This document shows positions 9,538 to 17,550 of a stretch of 64,000 nucleotides of DNA, piece by piece (within the stretch, counting starts at the first letter, position 1; each line of letters begins with the position of its first letter). Source of the DNA: Flavobacteriales bacterium (GTDB lineage Bacteria > Bacteroidota > Bacteroidia > CAIKAF01); contig JAGYKD010000001.1 in NCBI GenBank assembly GCA_018401695.1, forward strand, positions 970,016 to 1,034,015, given 5' to 3'. Under the pieces are notes generated by a model. The model was not told the DNA's origin. It searched no databases and worked only from the letters and a program-made list of their open reading frames with translations. The translations under genes were made by a program, and so were the position numbers.

Positions 9538-10470
9538 ATGGAGTTTAGAACCCCTTGCATGCCGCCAAGGCTTCCCTTGATTGAACATGGCAGCCCCATT
9601 TCTTTTTTAGGCTCTTGCTTTAGTGAGCACCTAGCTGCGCGCTTGGCTTATCAAGGTTTTGACGTTTGTCCTCCCAGCCATGGCATTTTGTTTGACGGTT
9701 TTTCCATGGTTCGGGCAATGGAACACTGGACTCAAAAGCCCAAACAAAGAAGGTTTGACTTGGTTGCGCAGCATAATGTTTGGTATTCTTGGGACCACCA
9801 TGGCTCTTTTAGATCTGAATCCAAACAAACCCTGCTGTATAGTCTGAATAAGGCCTGCAACAGGCAAGGCAAAATGCTTAAAAAGGCCCAGGTGCTTTTC
9901 ATTACCTTGGGTACCGCTTGGTATTTTGTGCTTAAAGAAAGCGAAAGACCCGTGGCCAATTGCCACAAAGTGCCGGCTAACCGGTTTGAACGAAAGTTGG
10001 CAGAACCACAAGTGTTGGCAGAAAAACTAAGCAATGCACTAAACAGCTTGAGGCTATTGAACCCTAACCTAGAGGTAGTGTTGTCTGTTAGTCCTGTAAA
10101 GCATTTGCGGGACGGTATTTCCGGCAATTTGCTAAGTAAGTCAGTGCTATTGCTTACCAGCCATATGCTAACCACAGAACTGCCTTTTTGCTCTTATTTT
10201 CCCGGCTATGAGCTCTTAACAGAGGACTTAAGAGATTATAGATTTTATGCAAAGGATATGGCACACCCCTCAGATCAAGCCATTGATTACATTATGGAGG
10301 CCTTTGCAGGAAGCGCTTTTTCCAAAGAAACAGCAAAAATTGTCGGAGATGTAGAGCGATTTAGGAAATTAGAGGGCCATAGGCCTTTAGGTAATTCTAA
10401 GGCGCATAAGTCGGCCATAGTGCAGGCTAAGAAACAATTGCTTAATGCATATCCAATCCTAAGCTTATGA
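9538..10470 (+). CDS. GSCFA domain-containing protein
   Basis: ISFLGSCFSEHLAARLAYQGFDVCPPSHGILFDGFSM...; LFITLGTAWYF; VVLSVSPVKHLRDG. Confidence 0.88.
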   Translation: MEFRTPCMPPRLPLIEHGSPISFLGSCFSEHLAARLAYQGFDVCPPSHGILFDGFSMVRAMEHWTQKPKQRRFDLVAQHNVWYSWDHHGSFRSESKQTLLYSLNKACNRQGKMLKKAQVLFITLGTAWYFVLKESERPVANCHKVPANRFERKLAEPQVLAEKLSNALNSLRLLNPNLEVVLSVSPVKHLRDGISGNLLSKSVLLLTSHMLTTELPFCSYFPGYELLTEDLRDYRFYAKDMAHPSDQAIDYIMEAFAGSAFSKETAKIVGDVERFRKLEGHRPLGNSKAHKSAIVQAKKQLLNAYPILSL

Positions 10471-11234
10471 ACATCATCTCTTACAACCTCAACGGAATCC
10501 GAGCGGCAATGAACAAAGGTCTGTTGGACTGGCTAAAGGCCGCTAATCCGGATGTTTTTCTTATACAAGAAACTAAGGCCAACGAAGATCAGGTGGACTG
10601 GACCGGCTTTGCAGCCTTGGGTTACCGACAGCACTTGTTCTCTGCAGAAAAGAAGGGCTACTCCGGAGTGGCCCTGCTGAGCAAAAAAGCTCCTGATCGC
10701 ATGGTTGCGGGCATGGGCTTGGACGCTTACGATAAAGAAGGGCGGGTGTTACGCGCCGATTACGGTGACCTGACGATTGTTTCGGCTTATTTTCCTTCCG
10801 GTTCATCGGGCGATGAGCGCCAGGCCTTCAAAATGAAGTTTTTGGCCGACTTTTTACCTTGGGCAAGGGCCTTGAAAAAAGAAAGGCCCAAACTGATAAT
10901 TGCCGGAGACGTAAATATTTGCCACTTGGATATCGACATTCATAATCCTAAGGCCAATCAGAACACCTCGGGATTTTTGCCGGAGGAGCGGGCATGGGTT
11001 TCAGCGTTTTTAAACGAAGGTTTCGAAGACAGTTTTCGTCTTTTTAATCCGGAGCCGGATCAGTACACTTGGTGGAGTTATAGGGCCGCTTCCAGAGCGC
11101 GCAATAAAGGGTGGCGTATCGATTATCAGTTTGTGTCCGAAGCTTTGGCGCCACAAGTGCAGCAAGCCCGCATTTTGAGCCAGGCGGTTCATTCGGACCA
11201 TTGTCCTACGCAGCTTATTTTGGACTGGAAGTAA
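10467..11234 (+). CDS. xth: Exodeoxyribonuclease III
   Basis: MNIISYNLNGIRAAMNKGLLDWL..DVFLIQETKA..; GDVNICHLDIDIHNPKANQNTSGFLPEER; YTWWSYR; WRIDYQFVSEAL; SDHCP. Confidence 0.95.
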   Translation: MNIISYNLNGIRAAMNKGLLDWLKAANPDVFLIQETKANEDQVDWTGFAALGYRQHLFSAEKKGYSGVALLSKKAPDRMVAGMGLDAYDKEGRVLRADYGDLTIVSAYFPSGSSGDERQAFKMKFLADFLPWARALKKERPKLIIAGDVNICHLDIDIHNPKANQNTSGFLPEERAWVSAFLNEGFEDSFRLFNPEPDQYTWWSYRAASRARNKGWRIDYQFVSEALAPQVQQARILSQAVHSDHCPTQLILDWK

Positions 11235-11244
11235 GGGGTTTTGC

Positions 11245-11415
11245 CCGGAGCAAAGTCTGCGCCCCTGACCGAACCGATAGCTGTTTGCAGCCTTGGGGTT
11301 GGCAAGACTTGGCACGAGGAGGCTTTCCGACCCTTCGGAAAGACCCCGCAGGGCCTAGGCTTGCCCCCCAAGGCAAGAACACTAAAGGAGAGGGCAGGAT
11401 AAGGCGCCCTAAAAA
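11245..11415. repeat. Intergenic repeat family 2 copy
   Basis: gcgcccctgaccg head and agggcaggataaggcgccctaaaaa tail, matching 39636-39786. Confidence 0.65.
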
Positions 11416-11470
11416 TTAGCTTAGGCTAAAAAATGAGTTCAAAAGCTTGTAATTTAGTCGTTTGAAGCGT

Positions 11471-12154
11471 CTAATTTCGCTCCACTAGTTCGTGGGTGTA
11501 GGCGTAATTCAGAAGTTCCGCCGCACTTTTGCACGAGAGTTTTTTCAGGATGTTTTTCCGGTGGGTGTTGATGGTATGGTAGCTAAGGTGAAGCTTTTCC
11601 GCAATTTCTTTGCTGGATAGTCCCTCGGCCACCATTTTAAGGATTTCTAACTCCCTTTCCGAGAGTTGCTCATGCAAAGGCACCCGACTTTCGGGGGCTG
11701 CCCGAAAGCTCAACTCTATAAGCACTTCCACCACTTTAGGCGAAAAAAAGCGCACCCCTTTCCAAGCCGAATATATGGATTCCACAAGCTCGTCGTGGGT
11801 TGCCTCGGTGGTTAAAAAGCAGGTGATTCCTATTTTGTGTACGTGATATATCCAGTCTCGGTCTTTGCCAGTGATGAGAATGACTTTTCGATTCTCTAAA
11901 AAGCTTTTATGCTTTGCGGGCAAGGACTCTGAAAGGAAAAAGGACGCATATCTATCGTCCATGAAAATAAGGGCCTCCGGATTTTTTTGGGCTTCCCTAA
12001 AAAGGGTTTCAACCGCTTCTTTTTCCGAGCTGTAGGGTAAGGCTTTTTGCCATTGGATATCCGTTCGGCCAGAGAGCGCTGCGGCCAAGCCTTGCTCCAA
12101 AAAGGGTTGGGCAAATGCCGGAAGAACATCGATATGTATGGGAGCTGCAGCCAT
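11471..12154 (-). CDS. LuxR/FixJ-type DNA-binding response regulator
   Basis: C-terminal LSERELEILKMVAEGLSSKEIAEKLHLSYHTINTHRKNILKKL HTH; divergent receiver-like N-terminus. Confidence 0.85.
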   Translation of the reverse strand: MAAAPIHIDVLPAFAQPFLEQGLAAALSGRTDIQWQKALPYSSEKEAVETLFREAQKNPEALIFMDDRYASFFLSESLPAKHKSFLENRKVILITGKDRDWIYHVHKIGITCFLTTEATHDELVESIYSAWKGVRFFSPKVVEVLIELSFRAAPESRVPLHEQLSERELEILKMVAEGLSSKEIAEKLHLSYHTINTHRKNILKKLSCKSAAELLNYAYTHELVERN

Positions 12155-12207
12155 GGCGCAAAATTGCTAAAAAATAAACAATTGGCAGGCCGGATAGTTT
12201 CGCAGCC

Positions 12208-13755
12208 TCAAGGCGTCTGCGGGGCTATGGTCAGTTTTTGTCGCCATTGGCCATTTATACTTTGCAGCAAATATAGCCCGGGAGCCAAGCCGTAAAGTGG
12301 CATAGAGCTTCCTTGCACTTCCCGCACAAGTTTTCCCGAAATCGTGTATAGCTGCCAATCGGCTTCTTGGTTAAAATGCACTTGATTGGAAGCTGGGTTT
12401 GGAAATGCATATTGTTTTCCTGTCTCGTTTTCCTGTAAGCCCATGGGGCAATTAACGACTTCTATGGTGTCGTTGGTTGTTGCCGAACAGCCATTGGTAT
12501 CTATATAGGTATAACTCAACACCCAGTTCCCTATTCCTGCATTGGAGGGGTCAAAAGTGTTGTTTGTTAGGATTCCTGCGCCTTGGAAGGAGCCGCCGGA
12601 CGGGCTAGCAGTGTTGGTTAAACTTATGGGAAATCCAAACAGACAAAATGTGTCAACGCCTAAGTCAAACACAGGAATGGTGGGGTTAACCACTTGGTAG
12701 TGGAAGGTGTCTGCTGCGGTACAGCCGTTGTTGTCGGTAAATGTGTAATGTGCCGCAAAACTTCCCTGGCCTTGGTTTTGTGGGTTAATGAACCCAAAAA
12801 TTTGATCTCCGCCAAAGTTGCCTCCGGGAGGTGTAGCTTGAAGTGCAATGGGCGCTTCGTTGGCGCAAAATAGCGTGTCGGCAGCGGTCAGCGCGACCAG
12901 AGGAGGAGGATTAAAAGAGATTTGAATGGAGTCGGTACCGCTGCAACCTAGGCCGCTGGTGCCGGTGAGACCGATCGTGCCACTTTGCAATACGTGTATG
13001 GAAGGGGCATTAGACCCGTTGGACCAGGTGTAGGTTGCTGCTCCTGAGGCTGTAAGGCTTATGGTGTCGCCTTGACAAGCGGTGGTATTGCCTAAGATTT
13101 GAACTTGTGGTGCGGGGCTAATGATCAAGACTCCTCCCATATTTTGAGGGGTTGTGGCAGGTTCTGTACTTTGCACGGCCAGCATATAGCCATTGCCAAA
13201 GGGCAATCCGGAAGGGATGACCATTTGAATTACCCCTCCACTACTTCCGTTTAATGTGCCGACAATGCTAGGGTTTGCAAAACTGCCTGAGGCGTCGCTT
13301 AGCAACACCTGAAACTGGTTGGTGGGGTGAAAAAAGCCCACGGCATTTATGATACCTAAAATGGTGTCTCCCGCGCAGGGCTGCAAATTGTTGACAGAAA
13401 CCAATTGGGCGGAGCCGGGAGGGTGTACCACAATCACCGCCTTCATGCCAAGGCTTGCATGTGGTGTGCACACATAATAAAAGGTTCCGGTGTTGGTGGG
13501 AACCCATTGTCCTCCGCCAAAAGGAATATTGAAACCGCCGTTCGAGGCCGTGCCATTGGCGCTCCAGGTGGCTTGATCAACCTCCAGGGCGTTGTGGTTA
13601 TTGCCCAGGGTAAACTGCACGGTATCGCCCAGTGCAATGTGCAAGGTGTCGGGGGAATAGGTAAAACCTACCGTAGTTATTGGGTAAATGGAGGCTTGGG
13701 CGGCAAAAGACAAGCAGCAAAGAACGAGTGCGGAGTAAAGGAGCTTGCGCAGCAT
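12208..13755 (-). CDS. T9SS type A sorting-domain protein with N-terminal cupredoxin (type-1 copper) domain
   Basis: Signal peptide MLRKLLYSALVLCCLSFAAQA (internal ATG of the track ORF 12208-13824); GDTVQFTLGNNHNALEV...YYVCTPHASLGMKAVIVV copper ligands; C-terminal PNPASNQVHF...GLAPGLYLLQSINGQWRQKLTI. Confidence 0.85.
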   Translation of the reverse strand: MLRKLLYSALVLCCLSFAAQASIYPITTVGFTYSPDTLHIALGDTVQFTLGNNHNALEVDQATWSANGTASNGGFNIPFGGGQWVPTNTGTFYYVCTPHASLGMKAVIVVHPPGSAQLVSVNNLQPCAGDTILGIINAVGFFHPTNQFQVLLSDASGSFANPSIVGTLNGSSGGVIQMVIPSGLPFGNGYMLAVQSTEPATTPQNMGGVLIISPAPQVQILGNTTACQGDTISLTASGAATYTWSNGSNAPSIHVLQSGTIGLTGTSGLGCSGTDSIQISFNPPPLVALTAADTLFCANEAPIALQATPPGGNFGGDQIFGFINPQNQGQGSFAAHYTFTDNNGCTAADTFHYQVVNPTIPVFDLGVDTFCLFGFPISLTNTASPSGGSFQGAGILTNNTFDPSNAGIGNWVLSYTYIDTNGCSATTNDTIEVVNCPMGLQENETGKQYAFPNPASNQVHFNQEADWQLYTISGKLVREVQGSSMPLYGLAPGLYLLQSINGQWRQKLTIAPQTP

Positions 13756-13877
13756 AATTTTCAATTTGATTGACAGCAAGTTACGATAATTTTGGGATTG
13801 TTTTGCAAAAACAATAAAACACATGTATCGGGGATTGTTAGAGGGTTTTTGTGGGGGAATGGCGTGGGGATACTTGG

Positions 13878-13949
13878 TGGCCTCGACAGGAATCGAACCT
13901 GTATCTTAAGTTCCGGAGACTTACATACTATCCATTGTACTACGAGGCC
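13878..13949 (-). tRNA. tRNA-Arg (anticodon CCG), copy 1
   Basis: Reverse complement GGCCTCGTAGTACAATGGATAGTATGTAAGTCTCCGGAACTTAAGATACAGGTTCGATTCCTGTCGAGGCCA folds as cloverleaf; anticodon loop CTCCGGA. Confidence 0.95.
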
Positions 13950-13979
13950 AAAAAAAAGCCGATCTTCCGATCGGCTTTA
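13950..13979 (-). terminator. Rho-independent terminator-like hairpin immediately 5' of tRNA-Arg copy 1
   Basis: Minus strand AGCCGATC-GGAA-GATCGGCT followed by T8, directly abutting tRNA position 1. Confidence 0.7.
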
Positions 13980-14091
13980 TATAGCAGCTTGTTTTGGTGT
14001 GGGTTAGGGAGTAAATTCAGGCGTTTAAAAATTACTAAAAAATGCCAGCAGACATGTTTTAGTGGCAAAATCGAGTGTTTCTAAGAAAAGC

Positions 14092-14107
14092 CATTATATT
14101 TATAATG
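14092..14107. promoter_or_regulatory. Perfect inverted repeat upstream of the AbiE-like operon, candidate autoregulatory operator
   Basis: CATTATA-tt-TATAATG about 60 bp upstream of the ATG at 14169. Confidence 0.4.
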
Positions 14108-14168
14108 TTGGCAAAAATGAGTAATTTAAAAATATGCCAAATATAGTACCGATAAGCAGGGTTGATCT

Positions 14169-14939
14169 ATGTCTAAAATCATTGACCGCCAAGTAGCGAA
14201 GCATTTCAAAGGCAAAGGGAATTTCGACCGAGCTACCCTAAGTGCCTTTTTAACCGATTTGAATCCGGAAATCACCGAAAGTGCCTTGGCATGGAGAATC
14301 CATAATTTGGTGAAGCGAAAGGTGATTGACCAAGTAAAATTGGGCGTATATACCATTTCAAACAAGGCGGCCTACAGACCATTTGTATCAGATAAGCTGG
14401 CTCAATTATCAAAGATTGTGGCCAAGGAGTTTGACCGGTTAGATTATTGCCTTTGGAGCACCGAATGGCTGAATGATTTCACAAGGCATCAATTGGGAAC
14501 CTTCTTTTATATACTTGAGGTGGAAAAGGGTTTTGTTGAGGAGGTGTTTAACGCCTATTTAGAAACCAAACCGTATCGCGTGTACCTCGATCCAACAGAG
14601 GACATCATGGAAAGGTATGTGGAAAGTGAAATTTCCATCGTAATTAAGCCACTAATTAGCCGTTCGCCAAGACAGAAAATTGCCATTAAGGAAAAGTCAA
14701 AGGATAAAATTTATGTACCGACTTTAGAGAAAATGCTAATTGATGTGTACAGCGATGCAGTAACCTTCTATGCCATTCAGGGAAGTGAAATGGATGCGCT
14801 GTTTGAAAATGCCTTAAAGCGCTATCCAATAAACTTCACCAAGCTTATTAGCTATGCTAGAAGACGAAATAAAGAAGAACAAATTAAAAATTACTTAGAG
14901 AACAACTTTGGTGCGCTTGTAAAAGATATTATAGAATGA
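14169..14939 (+). CDS. AbiEi-like / DUF6088-type antitoxin-transcriptional regulator
   Basis: 256 aa; N-terminal winged-helix-like region (DRATLSAFLTDLNPEITESALAWRIHNLVKRKVIDQVKLGVYTI); 4-bp overlap with an AbiEii-type nucleotidyltransferase. Confidence 0.75.
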   Translation: MSKIIDRQVAKHFKGKGNFDRATLSAFLTDLNPEITESALAWRIHNLVKRKVIDQVKLGVYTISNKAAYRPFVSDKLAQLSKIVAKEFDRLDYCLWSTEWLNDFTRHQLGTFFYILEVEKGFVEEVFNAYLETKPYRVYLDPTEDIMERYVESEISIVIKPLISRSPRQKIAIKEKSKDKIYVPTLEKMLIDVYSDAVTFYAIQGSEMDALFENALKRYPINFTKLISYARRRNKEEQIKNYLENNFGALVKDIIE

Positions 14940-15991
14940 TAAAAGCACATTGTTTTACCAAAGAGTGGATCAACGGCTTTAAGCAGCAAAAGCATTTGAA
15001 GCGTATCAATCCGCCGATACTGGAGAAAATGATACACGCCCTTTTCTTATTGCAGCAGCTCAAAGCTCAGGGGCTGGATTTTACCTTCAAAGGTGGAACA
15101 AGCCTTGTGTTATTGCTTGCCAAATCGAGAAGGTTTTCGGTGGACATCGACATTATTACCACGCATAGCCGTGAAGAAGTTGAAGCTATCCTGAACAAAG
15201 TGGTGGCTAACTCACATTTCAATACATGGGAACTGCAAGATTTAAGGAGCTATAAGGAAGGTGTGCCTAAAGCACATTACGCATTTGATTATGCATCGAC
15301 CCTAAATCAAAATGCCCACTTTGTATTGTTGGATATTCTTTTTGAGAAAACGGATTACCCAAGGTTATTGTCAGCTCCTATTCAATCGGAATGGATTGAT
15401 TCCGAAGCCGTATGGGAAGTATCGGTTCCGTCTATTGAATCCATTTTAGGAGATAAACTCACTGCCTTTGCTCCAAATACTGTTGGAATCCCTTACGGAA
15501 GGGGCAAGGAGCAGGAAATCATAAAGCAGCTTTTTGACATTGGTTGTTTGTTTGATGAAGCGGAAAATATAGAAGAAATTGCCTTAAGCTTTGAGAAAAT
15601 TGGAGCAAAGGAAATCAAATACCGCAAACTTGAAATTGGCGTATCGGACATACTGGATGATATTTTCACCACTTCTTTACTCCTCGCCAAACGAACCAAA
15701 AACACCGAAGACCCGGACAAAACAAGATTTGCAGAACTCACTAACGGAATACGTAGGTTCGAAGGATTTTTGATGGCAGAGAAATTCAAAATAGAAGATG
15801 CCATTCTTGCAGCAGGTAAAGCAGCGTACCTCGCGAAAAAATTAAAGAGAAAAGACCATTCAGCCATACAGAAATTTGATGGTCAGGACATGAGTAAACT
15901 GGAAATTTCGGAAGAGCTAAACTTTTTGAACAAGCTCAAAAAGTCGAGAGACAAGGCAGCATTTTTCTATTGGTATAAGGCCTTGGATTAA
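14936..15991 (+). CDS. AbiEii/AbiGii-type nucleotidyltransferase toxin
   Basis: LDFTFKGGTSLVLLLAKSRRFSVDIDIITTHSRE..., the GGTSL...SVDIDI nucleotidyltransferase signature; later SVPSIESILGDKLTAFAPNTVGIPYGRGKEQEIIKQLFDIGCL. Confidence 0.87.
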   Translation: MIKAHCFTKEWINGFKQQKHLKRINPPILEKMIHALFLLQQLKAQGLDFTFKGGTSLVLLLAKSRRFSVDIDIITTHSREEVEAILNKVVANSHFNTWELQDLRSYKEGVPKAHYAFDYASTLNQNAHFVLLDILFEKTDYPRLLSAPIQSEWIDSEAVWEVSVPSIESILGDKLTAFAPNTVGIPYGRGKEQEIIKQLFDIGCLFDEAENIEEIALSFEKIGAKEIKYRKLEIGVSDILDDIFTTSLLLAKRTKNTEDPDKTRFAELTNGIRRFEGFLMAEKFKIEDAILAAGKAAYLAKKLKRKDHSAIQKFDGQDMSKLEISEELNFLNKLKKSRDKAAFFYWYKALD

Positions 15992-16187
15992 GAGACAAAA
16001 CCTTATGCATCTGAGCTCTATGATAACTGTCTAACGACCTTTCGTTCTAAATTCAATCTGCCCAAAAAGCCGTTTGAGTTCAAACCATGCTTACCCAAAC
16101 AGGAAGAGGATTAACCAAAGGCGTATTTTACCCAATGTTTTTCTTATTCTAAGGCCTTTTATTTCAGGACTTAAAATAGGGTTGACG

Positions 16188-16259
16188 TGGCCTCGACAGG
16201 AATCGAACCTGTATCTTAAGTTCCGGAGACTTACATACTATCCATTGTACTACGAGGCC
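16188..16259 (-). tRNA. tRNA-Arg (anticodon CCG), copy 2
   Basis: Identical tRNA body to 13878-13949. Confidence 0.95.
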
Positions 16260-16289
16260 AAAAAAAAGCCGATCTTCCGACCGGCTTTA
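16260..16289 (-). terminator. Terminator-like hairpin between tRNA-fMet and tRNA-Arg copy 2
   Basis: Minus strand AGCCGGTC-GGAA-GATCGGCT + T8; the C/T difference from copy 1 gives a G-U pair. Confidence 0.7.
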
Positions 16290-16294
16290 TCTAG

Positions 16295-16367
16295 TAGCGG
16301 GGGTTGGACTCGAACCAACGATCTTCGGGTTATGAGCCCGACGAGATACCTACTTCTCCACCCCGCA
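16295..16367 (-). tRNA. tRNA-Met, initiator-type (CAT)
   Basis: Reverse complement TGCGGGGTGGAGAAGTAGGTATCTCGTCGGGCTCATAACCCGAAGATCGTTGGTTCGAGTCCAACCCCCGCTA; GGG/CCC anticodon-stem pairs and unpaired 1:72 are initiator features. Confidence 0.92.
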
Positions 16368-16447
16368 CTCTATGTTCAGAACACTTACCGCTCTGGGGCT
16401 GCAAATATAATATAACGTACCTTTATCTCCAAACTTATTCAGCCTCT

Positions 16448-17341
16448 ATGCAGCATAAAGCCGGATTTATAAACATCCTTGGCAAGCCCAATGCCGGCAA
16501 GTCCACCCTCCTCAATGCCCTCCTCGGCGAAAAACTAGCCATTATGTCGCGGCGTGCCCAGACCACCAGGCACCGCATCCTTGGCATGATCAATGATGCA
16601 GACCACCAACTTATTTTTTCTGACACCCCGGGAGTGATCGACCCCGCTTACAAGCTCCAAGAAAAAATGATGCACGTGGTCGAAGAAAGCCTCTCCGACG
16701 GCGATATCTATATCCTTGTGGCCGATGCTTTTTCTCAAAAGGGCCTCCAAAGCACCCTTGAATTTCAGGATTCCTTTAACCAACGGCTGCTTGAACTGGA
16801 TGTCCCCTTGGTTTTATTCCTCAACAAAACCGAATCACTCAGCAACGAAGAAAAGGCACTCCGATCCGAGGAGGCAAGGCTGCGCTTTCCTATGGCACAA
16901 GTGATTTGCGGCTCCGCGCTCCATAACCAGGGCTTGGAAACCCTGCTGAGCCTTATCAAAGAATCCCTTCCCGAACACCCTCCCTATTTCGATAAAGACC
17001 AGTTTACCGATAAAAACCTGCGTTTTATTGCCTCCGAATACATTCGGGAACAGCTCCTAAACCAATACAGGCAAGAAGTGCCTTACCACTGCGAAGTGGT
17101 GATTGTGGAATACAAAGAGGCTCCCGACATCGACCGCATTCGCGCGGAGATTCACGTGGGTAGAGAGTCCCAAAAGGGAATCCTCATAGGTAAAGGTGGG
17201 CTGGCCTTAAAGAGCACAGGCACTGAGGCCCGAAAAAATCTCGAGGCTTTTTTGGGTAAAAAGGTGTATTTGGAAATGCAGGTCAAGGTAAAACCCAACT
17301 GGAGAGAAGATGAGCAAAGCTTAAAATGGCTGGGTTATTAA
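16448..17341 (+). CDS. era: GTPase Era
   Basis: GFINILGKPNAGKSTLLNALLGEKLAIMSRRAQTTRHRILGMI..IFSDTPGVI; C-terminal KH (GKGGLALKSTGTEARKNLEAFLGKKVYLEMQVKVKPNWRED). Start trimmed from 16304, which overlaps tRNA-fMet. Confidence 0.95.
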   Translation: MQHKAGFINILGKPNAGKSTLLNALLGEKLAIMSRRAQTTRHRILGMINDADHQLIFSDTPGVIDPAYKLQEKMMHVVEESLSDGDIYILVADAFSQKGLQSTLEFQDSFNQRLLELDVPLVLFLNKTESLSNEEKALRSEEARLRFPMAQVICGSALHNQGLETLLSLIKESLPEHPPYFDKDQFTDKNLRFIASEYIREQLLNQYRQEVPYHCEVVIVEYKEAPDIDRIRAEIHVGRESQKGILIGKGGLALKSTGTEARKNLEAFLGKKVYLEMQVKVKPNWREDEQSLKWLGY

Positions 17342-17344
17342 TCC

Positions 17345-17475
17345 AAGACCGTTGACAGGAGACTATGCTGGCGGCATTCCTGCCTGCCCTGACCGAAGCG
17401 TCAGGAGGCCTTTCCATTGGTCCGTGCCTCAATCTGCATCGACGCTGAGGTCGGCATCTAAAGACCTTGAAAACG
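17345..17475. repeat. Intergenic repeat family 1 (GTCAGG-hairpin family), copy A
   Basis: cctgaccgaagcgtcagg hairpin plus gcatcgacgctgaggtcggcatctaaagaccttgaaaacgg, similar to the reverse complement of 25564-25605. Confidence 0.6.
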
Positions 17476-17550
17476 GCTCCCGTCCACGCGCTCAATCCAT
17501 GCGGTTTCCCCATATCTCCTCCCCAAACCACACTTTTGTATCTTGAGGGC

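Larger units (their letters stand above)
13877..13980. repeat. 104-bp direct repeat, left copy (tRNA-Arg plus hairpin)
   Basis: Same as 16187-16290 except one substitution (t13971 / c16281), by direct comparison. Confidence 0.95.
16187..16290. repeat. 104-bp direct repeat, right copy (tRNA-Arg plus hairpin)
   Basis: See 13877-13980. Confidence 0.95.

Noticed and set aside
13792-14084. ORFs 13792-14007 and 13851-14084 encoding ...WPRQESNLYLKFRRLTYYPLYYEAKKKPIFR
   Set aside because: These read through tRNA-Arg copy 1 on the opposite strand; a well-known type of spurious ORF over tRNA genes. The same applies to 16074-16415.
13980-16187. Calling the AbiE segment an integrative element with its own integrase
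   Set aside because: The interval contains only the two AbiE-like genes and short non-coding flanks; no recombinase ORF, so mobility is only inferred from the direct repeats.
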